Source of the DNA: Methanobacteriota archaeon
Lineage (GTDB): Archaea; Thermoplasmatota; Thermoplasmata; RBG-16-68-12
Length of the DNA: 64,000 nucleotides
Reading direction: 5' to 3'
NCBI GenBank assembly: GCA_005878665.1
Contig: VBLR01000114.1
Coordinates: 1 to 64,000, forward strand
A model generated the notes under the pieces. The model did no database searches, was not told where the DNA came from, and worked only from the letters and a program-made list of their open reading frames with translations. The position numbers were made by a program, and so were the translations under genes. Below are positions 37,976 through 47,207 of this stretch, piece by piece (within the stretch, counting starts at the first letter, position 1; each line of letters opens with the position of its first letter).

Positions 37976-40456
37976 GTGCTCCCCTCGCGCTGCGCTCGAT
38001 GCGGCGCCGTGAGTCGCGATTTTCTGTGCGCGTCATGCCTCGATTTTCTCGTCGCCGATCGCCCGCTGTGGTTGAATCCCGGGCTCCTCCCCGGGCCGTC
38101 GCTCATGGATCTCACCCGCGCGAACGACGTCGCGATCGTCGCGGCCGACCTCTCCGAAATCGAATGGCGCCGGCCTACGCGCGAACCGACGGCTGCGGAA
38201 GCGGTCCGACTCGTGCGGCTGCTCCACCTCGATTCGGACGAGACAGCAATCGTGAGCGTTGGCGACGCCGAAGTCCTTCACAGCTTCCTGCGCGACGCTC
38301 GTCGTTCAACGCCAACGAATGTCGAGGAACGAAGGGCCCTCGCGGCCGTTTGTCGGTATCTGCAGTCACGGGATTGGATGCCTTCCCACTTGGCGGCTGA
38401 ATACGGACTTCGAGCGAAGGTACTCGAGCCGCCGAAAGGAACTGCGTCGAAGCCGGTGGCGGTCCGGCAGGAAGTCTCGGAACCACCGACCCCGATTGAA
38501 CCGCCTCTGCCCGAGGTTTCTGTGGAACCGGACGTCCCCGAAGCACCGCCCGAGTCCGCCTTCGAGGATTTGGAGGACCTCGACCTACCCGAGGAGGACG
38601 TGCCCTTGCTCGAGGCTCAGCCGGTCCCGCCGGACCCCATCCCGCGTCCAGAGCCGCCGCTTCCTCTTCCCCAACCCGAGCCCGCGCCCGGTCCCGTGCC
38701 GGAACCAGAACCGGAGCCCGGCCCGGAACCGGAGGAGGGATTCCCCGACCTAACCCACCGTGCGGAACTTGAGGAATCTCGCCGGACCCTGCAGAAAGAA
38801 CGAGCGGATGCCGAAGCGTACGTCCAATCCCGGACGCAGGAATTCCTCTCGAAGGAGGAGCGGCTCTTCGCCCGCGAACGGGCCGTCGCATCGAAGGAGG
38901 AAGAAATCGAGGCCCGTGCCCGGACGGCGACGGAGCGCCTCGTCGCGTTGGAGAAGGACTCGGCCCGGCGCGAAGTGTTGCGGTTCCTCGGCGCGATCCC
39001 GGGCATGTCCACAGCCCAGGCGGATGTGATTGCGACCGCGTTCCCCGACATCGCCTCGTTGACCGCCGCAGACGAGAAAGCTCTGACCCAGTGCAAAGGT
39101 GTGACCGGCGCGTTAGCCCACGCAATTCGACTCGAGCTTGCGCCTGGCGAGCTCGAAGACGAACGACGTTCGAGCCGACTTCGGGAGGAAGCCCAGGCGT
39201 TCATCGAAGAAGGCGAATACGACGCCGCGCTGGAATGCTACGACCGCCTGCTCCGATCCCGGCCGGAGGAGACGAGCGTCTGGTTCGACCGGGCCGAGCT
39301 CCTCGTCCTCCTCGACCGCCCCGAAGAAGCCCTCCAGTGCTACACGCGGATCCTCGATTTCGATCCAGCGAATCGCCAAGCGTCATACGAGCGTGCGAAT
39401 CTCCTCTTTGGGCTTGGCCGGCTCTCGGTCGCGGTCGACGCGCTGCGCGATGCGCTCCGCCTCGAGCCGTCGAAATCTCGAGAGGTCGTGCAGAAGGCGG
39501 AACAACTGCGGAGAGACGGCCATCCGAACGAGGCCGTCCTTCTGTTTCGCGCCATCCTCGAGATCGCTCCGGACGACCCGCGGGCCATCCTGGGCCTCGG
39601 AGACACGCTGATCGACCTCGGGGATTCGGACGCCGCGGAGGCCCAGTTCGCGCGAGCGCTCGGGAGGGACCCGCAAAACGCACCCATCCTCTTCCGGAAG
39701 GGCGCGCTCCTTGAGCGGAAAGGCCGTTGGGGTGCGGCCGTCCAATACTACAACCGCGCCATCGCCCTTCGATGGAATTATCCGGAACCATGGCTCGCGA
39801 AAGGCGATATCCTCCTGAATCACGCTCGCCCAAGAGAGGCCCTCGAGTCGTTCGAGAAGGTGGCTTCCTTCGACCCGCAGCGGATCGAGGCGTGGGCCGG
39901 AGCCGCCCGAGCCCATGCCGCGTTGGGCCAGGCGGACGAAGCGGAGGCGGCCCTTGCGAACGGGGCGCGTTTCGGAGCCGACCATCCCGCGGTCCTCGTC
40001 GCACGGGAAGCGATTGCGCAGATTACCGGCGCGCGGCCCGCGGCCTCGGAGCCCTTGGAGCCGATCACCGATCTTCCATCGCTCGCGAAGGCGTTCGAGG
40101 CGATCGAGGAAGAGGTCGAGGCCCCCGAATCGAGCGTCCCACCCGATTTTCAGTCATTCGTCGAATCGATTGAGCCAGAGAAAGAGGACACCCATGTCCT
40201 CTTGCAACTCGCGGAGCTGGCGATCGAAGGCGGGGATCCACAGATGGGTCTCCTCCGGTACGAGCAGGCGATTGAGCGGGAGCCCCGCAATGCCGACGCA
40301 TGGACCGGGAAAGGCGTCGCCCTGCAGCAGCTCGAGCGATTCCGGGAAGCCCTCGAGGCGTACGACCGCGCGCTCTCCTTGAAGCCGAACCACGAGCTAG
40401 CGCGGAAGTGGCGCGAGTCGTGCGCCCGGCACGTGCCGTCGGAGGCGAACGAGTGA
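37976..40456 (+). CDS. Large TPR protein with zinc ribbon and helix-hairpin-helix
   Basis: An 826-residue multidomain protein of unknown function. Residues 6-22 form a zinc ribbon (CARC and CASC). A helical domain follows (about 40-150), then a Pro/Glu-rich low-complexity linker (about 165-265), a coiled coil (about 265-325), a helix-hairpin-helix unit (LGAIPGMSTAQADVIATAFPDIASL, near 335-385) that could bind nucleic acid, and at least eight TPR motifs to the C-terminus with a second acidic linker near 690-730. Cytoplasmic. First of three adjacent TPR genes translated together (TGATG and GTGA junctions); the fibrillarin gene follows. Confidence 0.8.
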   Translation: MLPSRCARCGAVSRDFLCASCLDFLVADRPLWLNPGLLPGPSLMDLTRANDVAIVAADLSEIEWRRPTREPTAAEAVRLVRLLHLDSDETAIVSVGDAEVLHSFLRDARRSTPTNVEERRALAAVCRYLQSRDWMPSHLAAEYGLRAKVLEPPKGTASKPVAVRQEVSEPPTPIEPPLPEVSVEPDVPEAPPESAFEDLEDLDLPEEDVPLLEAQPVPPDPIPRPEPPLPLPQPEPAPGPVPEPEPEPGPEPEEGFPDLTHRAELEESRRTLQKERADAEAYVQSRTQEFLSKEERLFARERAVASKEEEIEARARTATERLVALEKDSARREVLRFLGAIPGMSTAQADVIATAFPDIASLTAADEKALTQCKGVTGALAHAIRLELAPGELEDERRSSRLREEAQAFIEEGEYDAALECYDRLLRSRPEETSVWFDRAELLVLLDRPEEALQCYTRILDFDPANRQASYERANLLFGLGRLSVAVDALRDALRLEPSKSREVVQKAEQLRRDGHPNEAVLLFRAILEIAPDDPRAILGLGDTLIDLGDSDAAEAQFARALGRDPQNAPILFRKGALLERKGRWGAAVQYYNRAIALRWNYPEPWLAKGDILLNHARPREALESFEKVASFDPQRIEAWAGAARAHAALGQADEAEAALANGARFGADHPAVLVAREAIAQITGARPAASEPLEPITDLPSLAKAFEAIEEEVEAPESSVPPDFQSFVESIEPEKEDTHVLLQLAELAIEGGDPQMGLLRYEQAIEREPRNADAWTGKGVALQQLERFREALEAYDRALSLKPNHELARKWRESCARHVPSEANE

Positions 40457-41370
40457 TGCTGGCGCCAGACACCGCACGGCGGTTTCTCCCGAGCGTCGAT
40501 CGCCTCGAGTCCGCGATGCACGCCGCGCGACGCGCCTTTGACCAGGGGGACACGGACGGTGCCCTCGGCCAACTCGGAGTCGCCCTCAAGCTCAAGCCGG
40601 AATACGACGCGGCGTGGATCCTCAAAGGTCACGTCCTGCAGAAGGCGGGGGAACTGGAAGCCGCCCTGGACTCGTTCATGCAGTCGCTGAAATGCAACGG
40701 GGACTCGAAGGAAGGCTGGATGGGCCTCGCCTCCGTGTTGCACGGGCTCGGTCGACTGAAGGAGGAGGCGGAAGCGTACGATCGGCTGTTGGCCTTCGAC
40801 CCGCGGTCGCTCGAAGCGTGGATCGACAAGGGCGCCGTCCTCCATGAGTTGGAAGACTACCCCGCGGCCATCCTTTGCTATGAGGAAGTCCTCGCGCTCC
40901 GACCGGAGTTCGCGACGGCATGGAACAACAAGGGCGCGGCGTTGCTCCGTCTCGGCCGTGAGGCCGAGGCCGCTCGATGCTTCGAGGAGGCCCTGCGCCT
41001 CGATCCCGATTGCGTCGATGCGATGGCGAACCGGACGTACCTCTGCGAAAAGCAGGGGTACCACGGGGAGGCAATCCTCTGGGCGGACCGCGCGCTGCGA
41101 ATTCGGGAGGCGCCGGGGCTCTGGTACGCGAAAGGCCGCGCTCACCTCGGGCTGCTCGAGTCCACGCTAGCGATTCGCTCGTTCGACCGCGCGCTCGCGC
41201 TTGACTCGACTCTCAAGGAGGCGAAAGCGGAGCTCCGACGCGCGAAAGCGATGCGGGGGAAGTCCGACTTCTACCGCGGCGCGTACGAGTGTTTCGGCAC
41301 CCATCTCGCAGGCGACCCTGGCTGCGAGGAATGCGAGATTCGCCCGCGATGTCGCGAGGTGACTCCGTGA
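40456..41370 (+). CDS. TPR protein with C-terminal cysteine cluster
   Basis: A 304-residue protein made almost wholly of TPR repeats (for example AAWILKGHVLQKAGELEAAL, EAWIDKGAVLHELEDYPAAI, TAWNNKGAALLRLGREAEAA). The C-terminus has a cysteine cluster CFGTHLAGDPGCEECEIRPRC, which could bind zinc or an Fe-S cluster. ATG 40456 overlaps the preceding stop as TGATG. A scaffold role is likely from the repeats; partners are unknown, although the neighbouring genes are candidates. Confidence 0.8.
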   Translation: MLAPDTARRFLPSVDRLESAMHAARRAFDQGDTDGALGQLGVALKLKPEYDAAWILKGHVLQKAGELEAALDSFMQSLKCNGDSKEGWMGLASVLHGLGRLKEEAEAYDRLLAFDPRSLEAWIDKGAVLHELEDYPAAILCYEEVLALRPEFATAWNNKGAALLRLGREAEAARCFEEALRLDPDCVDAMANRTYLCEKQGYHGEAILWADRALRIREAPGLWYAKGRAHLGLLESTLAIRSFDRALALDSTLKEAKAELRRAKAMRGKSDFYRGAYECFGTHLAGDPGCEECEIRPRCREVTP

Positions 41371-42314
41371 GCGTGCCGTCCGCGGCGGAAGTCGAGCACG
41401 CGGACTGGCCGACGCTCCAACGGATGTGCGGATCGCTCGGGCTGAACCCGAAAGGCCGAAGCGGAGTCGTCCGCATGCGGGTCCTTGAACACCTACGTCG
41501 ACGCGGCCGCCCAGAACCTTGGCGCGCTGGACGAGACCACATGGCTGCATTGCTCACGCGACTCGGGTTCCCGGATCTTTCCGAGGATCTGTGGGAGTCC
41601 GCAATCCGGCTCGACGCGCCCGCCCCGTGGGTCGGTCTTGGACAAGCGCAGGTCGCCGGCGGATTCCTCGGTGAAGCGGTCAAATCGTTCGACCGCGCGG
41701 CCCAGATGGGCGACGCATCCGCTCTGCTCCACCGAGCTGAGGCGCTTGGCGCGGGAGGCGACTACGATCGCGCCATCGCCGCGTGCGAGTCGTATCTTGC
41801 GAGCCACCCCGGGGATCTCCGAGCGCTCGGCATGAAAGCGGATTTCCTCGTTCGATCCGGGTTCAAGGAAGAAGCGGGGCGTGTCCTCCGGGCGGCGGCC
41901 GACTTCCATCCCGAATTTCCGTTTCTTAGGCCGGCGGCGGGTACCGCGTTCCTCAAGGCGGGGCGTCCGGAGGTGGCCGTCGACTCGTTCGGACCGTCGA
42001 CGCGCGCGGATGCGACCGGCATCGAAGGAGCGCTGAATCGCGGGGCCGCACTCCTCGTCCTTGGACGAACGCGAGAGGCGATCGACATTTTCCAGAAAGC
42101 GCTGGAGACCGACCCTGATCGCGCGGAAGCCCTCAACAATCTCGGCGTCGCTCATCTTCAGATGGACGAGCGACAGGCGGCGGCGTCGAACCTGGCCCGT
42201 GCCGCGAAGCTGGTCGACTCTCCGCAGATCCGGCTCAACCTCGCGAAGGTCCCGAAAGCGGCCCCCCGTGACAAAGCCAAAAAGCCCGCCGCGCGCAAGA
42301 AAGAGAAGCCGTAA
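41367..42314 (+). CDS. SAP-domain TPR protein
   Basis: A 315-residue protein. Residues 8-45 match a SAP motif (DWPTLQRMCGSLGLNPKGRSGVVRMRVLEHL), a short helix-extended-helix that binds DNA or RNA. TPR repeats fill the rest (GALNRGAALLVLGRTREAIDIF, EALNNLGVAHLQMDERQAA), and the tail is lysine-rich (KKPAARKKEKP). GTG 41367 overlaps the preceding stop as GTGA. The combination suggests a nucleic-acid-linked scaffold; the exact role is unknown. Confidence 0.78.
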   Translation: MSVPSAAEVEHADWPTLQRMCGSLGLNPKGRSGVVRMRVLEHLRRRGRPEPWRAGRDHMAALLTRLGFPDLSEDLWESAIRLDAPAPWVGLGQAQVAGGFLGEAVKSFDRAAQMGDASALLHRAEALGAGGDYDRAIAACESYLASHPGDLRALGMKADFLVRSGFKEEAGRVLRAAADFHPEFPFLRPAAGTAFLKAGRPEVAVDSFGPSTRADATGIEGALNRGAALLVLGRTREAIDIFQKALETDPDRAEALNNLGVAHLQMDERQAAASNLARAAKLVDSPQIRLNLAKVPKAAPRDKAKKPAARKKEKP

Positions 42315-42361
42315 CTCCCCGTTCGGAAACAATCAATACGGTTCGTGTCGTAGCGGAACCG

Positions 42362-43024
42362 GTGCCGGTCCGGTCAACGGAATGGGAGGGCGTCTACACC
42401 GACGGGCCGTGGCTCCTCACTCGGAATCTGGTCCCTGGTGCCGTCGTGTACGGCGAAGGCCTCGTCCATGGGAGAGACGGGGAATTCCGTCGGTGGGATG
42501 CGAACCGGAGCAAGCTCGCTGCGTATCTCAAACGGGGAGGACAGGTGTGGCCGTTCCGTGGTCGCTCATCCGTCCTGTACCTGGGTGCGGGCAGCGGAAC
42601 CACCGCGAGCCATGTTTCCGACGTCTGCGCGGACGGAACGGTCGCCGCGGTCGAAATCTCACCGCGGTCCTTCCGGGGTCTTCTCGCGCTTTCGGAAAAG
42701 AGGCCGAATCTCATTCCGATCCTCGGCGACGCCGCGAAGCCAGAATCGTACGGCGCCCGGATCGGCTCCGTGGACGTCCTGTACCAGGATGTCGCTCAGC
42801 GAGATCAAGATGGGATTTTCCTTCGGAACCTCGATCTGCTGCGATCCGGTGGGATCGGATTCCTGATGGTGAAGTCGAGATCGGCGGATGTCTCCGCGTC
42901 GCCCGCAACCGTCTTCGATTCGACAAAACGCGCACTGGCCCACGCCCGTGTCGACCTCGTCGACTTTCGGTACCTCGAGCCCTTCCAAGCGGATCACGGC
43001 GCGTTCGTCGTCCGGAAATCCTAG
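42362..43024 (+). CDS. flpA: Fibrillarin-like rRNA/tRNA 2'-O-methyltransferase
   Basis: A 220-residue catalytic subunit of archaeal C/D-box sRNPs. RRWDANRSKLAAYLKRGG, VLYLGAGSGTTASHVSDVC (SAM site), VAAVEISPRSFRGLL, NLIPILGDAAKPESY, DVLYQDVAQRDQDGIFLRN and the C-terminal LEPFQADHGAFVV are family hallmarks. GTG 42362 precedes the first strand. Its usual partner nop5 is not adjacent; instead it follows the three TPR genes with a 47-nt gap that holds a weak TATA (ATCAATAC), so it may be independently transcribed. Confidence 0.94.
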   Translation: MPVRSTEWEGVYTDGPWLLTRNLVPGAVVYGEGLVHGRDGEFRRWDANRSKLAAYLKRGGQVWPFRGRSSVLYLGAGSGTTASHVSDVCADGTVAAVEISPRSFRGLLALSEKRPNLIPILGDAAKPESYGARIGSVDVLYQDVAQRDQDGIFLRNLDLLRSGGIGFLMVKSRSADVSASPATVFDSTKRALAHARVDLVDFRYLEPFQADHGAFVVRKS

Positions 43025-43098
43025 GCGCATCTCCCGAGCCGCGGGCTCAATCTTAAATACGATTCCGCGGTATGCGCAGCCCCTCCCCGAGGAAACCG

Positions 43099-43554
43099 AT
43101 GGCTCGCATCCATGCGCACCGCAAGGGAAAGAGCGGATCGACCCGACCGTACCTGAAGGCGAATCCGGAATGGGTCGGGATGGAAAAGGCGGAGATCGAG
43201 GAGACGATCGTCCGCTTGCACCAGGAGGGTCTGTCGACGGCCTCCATCGGCGTGCGGCTCAGAGACGCCTACGGCGTGCCGAACGTGCGCCTCGCGACGG
43301 GTCGGAGCGTGACTCAGATTCTCTCGTCCAAAGGGACGAAATTCGCGCTGCCGGAGGATCTCGCCAGTCTGATCAAACGCGCCACGAGCCTTCAGACACA
43401 TCTGAAGGATCATCGGAAGGACCTGAGCAACCGACGCGGCCTGGAATTGATCGAGTCGCGCATCCGCCGTCTGTCCCGGTACTACAAGTCGCGCGGCGTC
43501 CTGCCCTCCGACTGGGACTATTCCTTGAAGCTCGCGGAGCTGCAAGTGAAGTAG
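43099..43554 (+). CDS. rpsO: 30S ribosomal protein S15
   Basis: A 151-residue archaeal/eukaryal-type S15 (uS15). MARIHAHRKGKSGSTRP is the extended N-terminus, EIEETIVRLHQEGLSTASIGVRLRDAYGVPNVR the archaeal helical domain, and HRKDLSNRRGLELIESRIRRLSRYYKSRG the rRNA-binding core. A TATA box (TTAAATAC, 43052-43059) puts the transcript start near 43080, between the ATG at 43072 and this one; GAGG before ATG 43099 supports the latter. The RecJ-like gene follows after 7 nt, a common archaeal pairing. Confidence 0.95.
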   Translation: MARIHAHRKGKSGSTRPYLKANPEWVGMEKAEIEETIVRLHQEGLSTASIGVRLRDAYGVPNVRLATGRSVTQILSSKGTKFALPEDLASLIKRATSLQTHLKDHRKDLSNRRGLELIESRIRRLSRYYKSRGVLPSDWDYSLKLAELQVK

Positions 43555-43561
43555 GTGGCCC

Positions 43562-44932
43562 ATGGTCAAGGGCCTGGATGATCTGGCGCCCGAGGGCTTG
43601 CTCGATCGGGCCCGGAGGGCCGCGGCTCTCGTCGACGACGCCGCCCGGGTCCGCGTCTTCTGCCACTACGATCCGGACGGCACGACCTCCGCCTCGATCT
43701 TGGCGCGGGCCCTCATGCGCCGCGGCAAGCGAATCCACGCGACGATGGCGCACGCGCTCGACCGGACGTCCGCCGCCCGCCTTGGGGAGGAAACGAACGA
43801 ACTCCTGGTCGTGAGCGACATGGGATCGGGCCAGCTCGATCTCCTCGAAGGGCTTCCGTATCCGGTCGTCGTCCTTGATCACCATAAGCCGATCCGGGAT
43901 TCGGAGACGATCGCTCACGTGAACCCCCATCTCTTCGGGGTCGACGGGGCGCGAGAAATGTGCGGGGCGACGACGACATGGCTCTTCGCCCTCGTCCTCG
44001 ACGAGCGGAACTGGGATCTGGCCGGGCCGGCCATGGCGGGCGCGATTGGGGACAAACAAGCGGTCGGAGGTTTCGTCGGGGTGAACGCCGCGCTGTTCGA
44101 GGAAGCCAAGGAGAGGAAGGTCGTCGTCCTGGAACGCCGACTCGCTTTACGGGATCTGCCGCTCGGCAAGGCGATCGCCCTTTCGATCGAACCGTACTTC
44201 CGAGGCCTGTCCGGGCGGCCCGACGCCGCGGAGGACTTTCTTCGCACGGTAGGCTTTGATCCGGCTGCGAGCCTTCGCGATCTCGACGCAGGCGGCCGCC
44301 GAAAGCTCACGTCCATTCTGGCCGCCCGGCTCGTGGAGCAGCACGCGGCCCCGGAGGCGCTTGATGTCCTCGTTGCGGATCGATACTGGATCGAACCCGA
44401 CCAGATGTACGCCCACGACCTCGAGGCGTACGTGAACAGTTGCGACCGTCTCGGCCAGGAAGGGCTCGGGATGGCCGTCTGCCTCGGGGATCGTGACGCG
44501 CTCGCGAGGGCCGAGAAGCTGCTTGAGGAATACACCTCGAAGGTCCTCGGTTACCTCGTCTCGCTCGAGTCCAAAGGTCTATTCCCGAAGAAGCACATTC
44601 AGTTTTTCTACTGCGAAGACGCAAGCTTGGCCGGCGTCGTCGCGGGAACCGGCATGCTGTTCTTCTTCGATCAAACGCGACCGACCCTCGGGCTCTCCGT
44701 CCTCGATGGCATCACGAAGGTGTCCGCCCGCGGCACCCGCTCGCACATCGCCGCCGGGGTCGACCTCGCGGTCGCATTGCGGGAGGCCGCGTCCGGGGTC
44801 TCGGGGAACGGCGGCGGTCACAACATCGCATCGGGCGCGACAATCCCGAAGGGCAAGGAGGATCGGTTTCTCACCCAGGTGGACGAGATTGTGGGACGCC
44901 AATTCGAAGCCACGCGGACGAACGATCAATAG
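43562..44932 (+). CDS. RecJ-like DHH/DHHA1 phosphoesterase
   Basis: A 456-residue single-strand exonuclease-type protein related to archaeal GAN/RecJ and to Cdc45. RVFCHYDPDGTTSASIL is motif I, VVSDMGSGQ motif II, VVVLDHHKP the DHH motif, and GNGGGHNIASGATIP the DHHA1 substrate motif. All catalytic residues are kept, so an active nuclease is expected, possibly within the replication complex. Seven nt after rpsO; its 3' end overlaps the convergent DUF835 gene by 7 nt. Confidence 0.9.
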   Translation: MVKGLDDLAPEGLLDRARRAAALVDDAARVRVFCHYDPDGTTSASILARALMRRGKRIHATMAHALDRTSAARLGEETNELLVVSDMGSGQLDLLEGLPYPVVVLDHHKPIRDSETIAHVNPHLFGVDGAREMCGATTTWLFALVLDERNWDLAGPAMAGAIGDKQAVGGFVGVNAALFEEAKERKVVVLERRLALRDLPLGKAIALSIEPYFRGLSGRPDAAEDFLRTVGFDPAASLRDLDAGGRRKLTSILAARLVEQHAAPEALDVLVADRYWIEPDQMYAHDLEAYVNSCDRLGQEGLGMAVCLGDRDALARAEKLLEEYTSKVLGYLVSLESKGLFPKKHIQFFYCEDASLAGVVAGTGMLFFFDQTRPTLGLSVLDGITKVSARGTRSHIAAGVDLAVALREAASGVSGNGGGHNIASGATIPKGKEDRFLTQVDEIVGRQFEATRTNDQ

Positions 44933-45525
44933 TTGTCCAAGAGGCGACTCACTTCGCGGGATTCGAGGTCCGTCTTGAGCGCGGGTGACTCCAGGACCTT
45001 CATGTTCCGCTCGAGGAGGGCGAGCTCTTTCTCCTCCAGGGTGTCCGGGCTCACGGGGAGCAGGATGATCGCCCGTCGCTGCATGACGAACTCGTTCACG
45101 TGTTCCACGAACATGAGCGTCTGCAGAAATCCGTTGTTGATGACCAAGTACTCCAAGCCATCCAGGAGGACCGCGCCTTCGCCGTTGTTGTCCTCGATGA
45201 ACTTCTGGATGACTTTCGCGAGCGTGCCGATTGCCGTCGGGTTGTGGTAATCCTCGCCGGGCGTGTGGCTGAGCCAGATGATTCGGACTTCCGTGAGGCC
45301 CCGCTCGCGGCGCACGCGGTCCGGGTACTGGCGGGTGATGCACAGGCCCGGAATTTTCTGGGCGAGTAGCATTTCAAAGAGTCGGAAACTCAGTTCGGGC
45401 TTCTTCTCTTTCACGAGATAGCAGACGCCCTTCTCGAGCTCCATGGGCATCGCAGAGCGAAGTGCCTCAGCCTCCGTGCCCATTTCGCCCTCCTGAGGTT
45501 GCACCCATCCCATCGGTTTCTCCAT
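44926..45525 (-). CDS. DUF835-type protein downstream of orc1/cdc6
   Basis: A 199-residue protein resembling the archaeal DUF835 family: GVCYLVKEKKPELSFRLFEMLL, GLCITRQYPDRVRRERGL, IIWLSHTPGEDYHNPTAI, AVLLDGLEYLVINNGF and RAIILLPVSPDTLEEKELALLER. The layout is of a RecA-like core without a P-loop. Function unknown. It starts 5 nt after the orc1/cdc6 stop, so the two are co-expressed and may work together in replication control or signalling. Confidence 0.75.
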   Translation of the reverse strand: MEKPMGWVQPQEGEMGTEAEALRSAMPMELEKGVCYLVKEKKPELSFRLFEMLLAQKIPGLCITRQYPDRVRRERGLTEVRIIWLSHTPGEDYHNPTAIGTLAKVIQKFIEDNNGEGAVLLDGLEYLVINNGFLQTLMFVEHVNEFVMQRRAIILLPVSPDTLEEKELALLERNMKVLESPALKTDLESREVSRLLDNY

Positions 45526-45530
45526 AGCGG

Positions 45531-46700
45531 CTATCGTCTCTTCAAACTTCGTTCCAGATTATCAATGAGCACCTTGGCCGGAATTTCCGGGAGAGAAATC
45601 AGCGTCGTCTTACCGACGACGCCCTCGCCACTCAATTTCGTGTCGACGAGGCCGAGCGCGTCAAGATCCCGCACATACTTCCAGAACTGGGTGTGGGCCC
45701 GCGGCTTCTGGTCGTACTCTTCGCACACCACGGCGTACGCCTCTTCGGCGTCGCCCATCGTGATGTACGCTTTCTTGCGACTCTTTCGGGCGATCGACAA
45801 GAGCACGAGTTTCTTTGGGACGTCGAGCAGACCGAGCCGCTCTTGGACGTCCGTCGGATGGACGTGGGCCTTCGCGCCGCGCACGTGCTCTGGGGCGACC
45901 TCCTCGAGGTTCTCCTCGTCGGCGAGCATGCCGGCCTTCTCGAGCAGCTCGATGGCATACCGTGCATCCCCGAACTCGGACGCGATATCCGCGATCAGGT
46001 CGATGAGGTCCTCGCCGACGGTGCCCGGGTGCAACGCGAGTTGCACGCGGCCCGTGACGATGTCCCGGAGCTCCCCTCGATCGTACTTCGGGAACTCGAC
46101 GACGTTGGATCGGCGGAACGTGCTGAGCGCGGCTCGGTCCATGTACTCCAACGCGTTCGGCCGTTGCGAGATCAGGATCATCGAGATGTTGCCCTTCGAG
46201 GCGATTGTCTCCTCGGCGATCCGAGCGAACGAGTAGATCAGGTCCGCGCCGCTCTTCTTCAGGAGGGCGTCCACTTCGTCCAAGATCACGATGAAGTGAA
46301 GCCGGTGCTTCTCGAGATGCCGCCGCAACGTCTCCATCTTCTCTGCAATCGAGAATCCCCGTTCGGGGAAGTGGGCGTCAAAATGCTGGATCAGCCGGAG
46401 CAGGACCGCGTCGTCCCCCATCCGCTGGCGACAGTTCACGAGATCCCAGTCGACGGCCCGATCCGATTCCGACGCGTATTTCTTGAAATCGAGGCAGAAG
46501 CGCTTCGCCGTGTGGGTCTTCCCGGTTCCCACGGGCCCATACAGGAAGGCGTTGCTCGAGGCTCCCGCCCCGACGATGGGCCGCAGGAGGCTGAAGAGCC
46601 GCTGCGTCTGCCCCTCCCGATGGACCATCTTTTCGGGGAGGTAGTCGAACGACAGTTTCCCTTGGTCCTTGAAGACGGAGGGCCCGGCCCGGAACGACAC
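45531..46700 (-). CDS. orc1: Orc1/Cdc6 replication initiator
   Basis: A 389-residue AAA+ origin-binding protein. Walker A is GPVGTGKT (55-62), Walker B IVILDEVD, sensor 1 NISMILISQRPN, sensor 2 near FGDARYAIELLEKAG, and a C-terminal winged helix runs from about 290 (SRKKAYITMGDAEEAYAVVC). Two starts are possible: TTG 46712 and GTG 46700. The GTG lies 28 nt from the TATA-like TTATG centred near 46728, matching the leaderless spacing of this genome. A GCTTTC variant of the polB/mre11 element stands 49 nt before it. I saw no clear origin-recognition repeats beside the gene. Confidence 0.92.
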   Translation of the reverse strand: MSFRAGPSVFKDQGKLSFDYLPEKMVHREGQTQRLFSLLRPIVGAGASSNAFLYGPVGTGKTHTAKRFCLDFKKYASESDRAVDWDLVNCRQRMGDDAVLLRLIQHFDAHFPERGFSIAEKMETLRRHLEKHRLHFIVILDEVDALLKKSGADLIYSFARIAEETIASKGNISMILISQRPNALEYMDRAALSTFRRSNVVEFPKYDRGELRDIVTGRVQLALHPGTVGEDLIDLIADIASEFGDARYAIELLEKAGMLADEENLEEVAPEHVRGAKAHVHPTDVQERLGLLDVPKKLVLLSIARKSRKKAYITMGDAEEAYAVVCEEYDQKPRAHTQFWKYVRDLDALGLVDTKLSGEGVVGKTTLISLPEIPAKVLIDNLERSLKRR

Positions 46701-46725
46701 AATCGACGCCAAGGCGGCGGACGCG

Positions 46726-46756
46726 CATAACCTTTGCCTCCGAGACCCGAAAGCCC
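46726..46756 (-). promoter_or_regulatory. Promoter of orc1/cdc6 with a weak ACTTTC-like element
   Basis: Minus strand GGGCTTTCGGGTC (GCTTTC at 46754-46749) followed 18 nt later by GTTATG (46731-46726). The first base differs from the ACTTTC core; spacing to TATA and start matches the other copies. Confidence 0.4.
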
Positions 46757-46782
46757 ATCAAGGGAACCGCGGATGGCGGGAC

Positions 46783-47148
46783 GTGGCGGACCGCTTCTTC
46801 TGTTTCGCATGCGGGCGCGACCATCGGACCGGGACCTCGATTGCGCGGGACCATAAGCGATACAGCATCGAGGGCGGGTACGAGTCGGGTGGGATCTTCT
46901 CCGACCTGCGCGAGTTCTACGTGCAGACGAAAGGGATCGAAGCGGCGTTTCGCATCCTCGGCTTCGCCGACGTCCGCGTGAATCCGCCCCGGTTCGGTCG
47001 AGGCTGGCCATCGCGCGCCGCGATCGAACGGGCGTATCGTGACCGGGCTCGGCGCCATCATCCCGACGCGGGCGGCGACCCGCGGGAGTTTCGAAAGGTC
47101 CAGTGGGCCGTCGAAGTCCTGCGGAGGTATCGGCCACCGGATGCATGA
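46783..47148 (+). CDS. Small J-domain protein with CxxC motif
   Basis: A 121-residue protein. The N-terminus has FCFACGRDH, a possible half zinc site. The C-terminal 50 residues form a short J domain: AAIERAYRDRARRHHPDAGGDPREFRKVQWAVEVLRR with the HPD tripeptide needed to stimulate DnaK/Hsp70-type ATPases. GTG 46783 is a tentative start; the open frame reaches 46669 but that part overlaps the divergent orc1 promoter. Role unknown; no dnaK is in the window. Confidence 0.7.
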   Translation: MADRFFCFACGRDHRTGTSIARDHKRYSIEGGYESGGIFSDLREFYVQTKGIEAAFRILGFADVRVNPPRFGRGWPSRAAIERAYRDRARRHHPDAGGDPREFRKVQWAVEVLRRYRPPDA

Positions 47149-47207
47149 GCGGTCGTCCGCAACGTTTATCGCGATCGGGACGATTGATTCGAACGGAGGT
47201 CAACCGG

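Noticed and set aside
46713..46782. Replication origin beside orc1/cdc6
   Set aside because: The short, GC-rich gap has no A/T-rich unwinding element and no repeated origin-recognition box.
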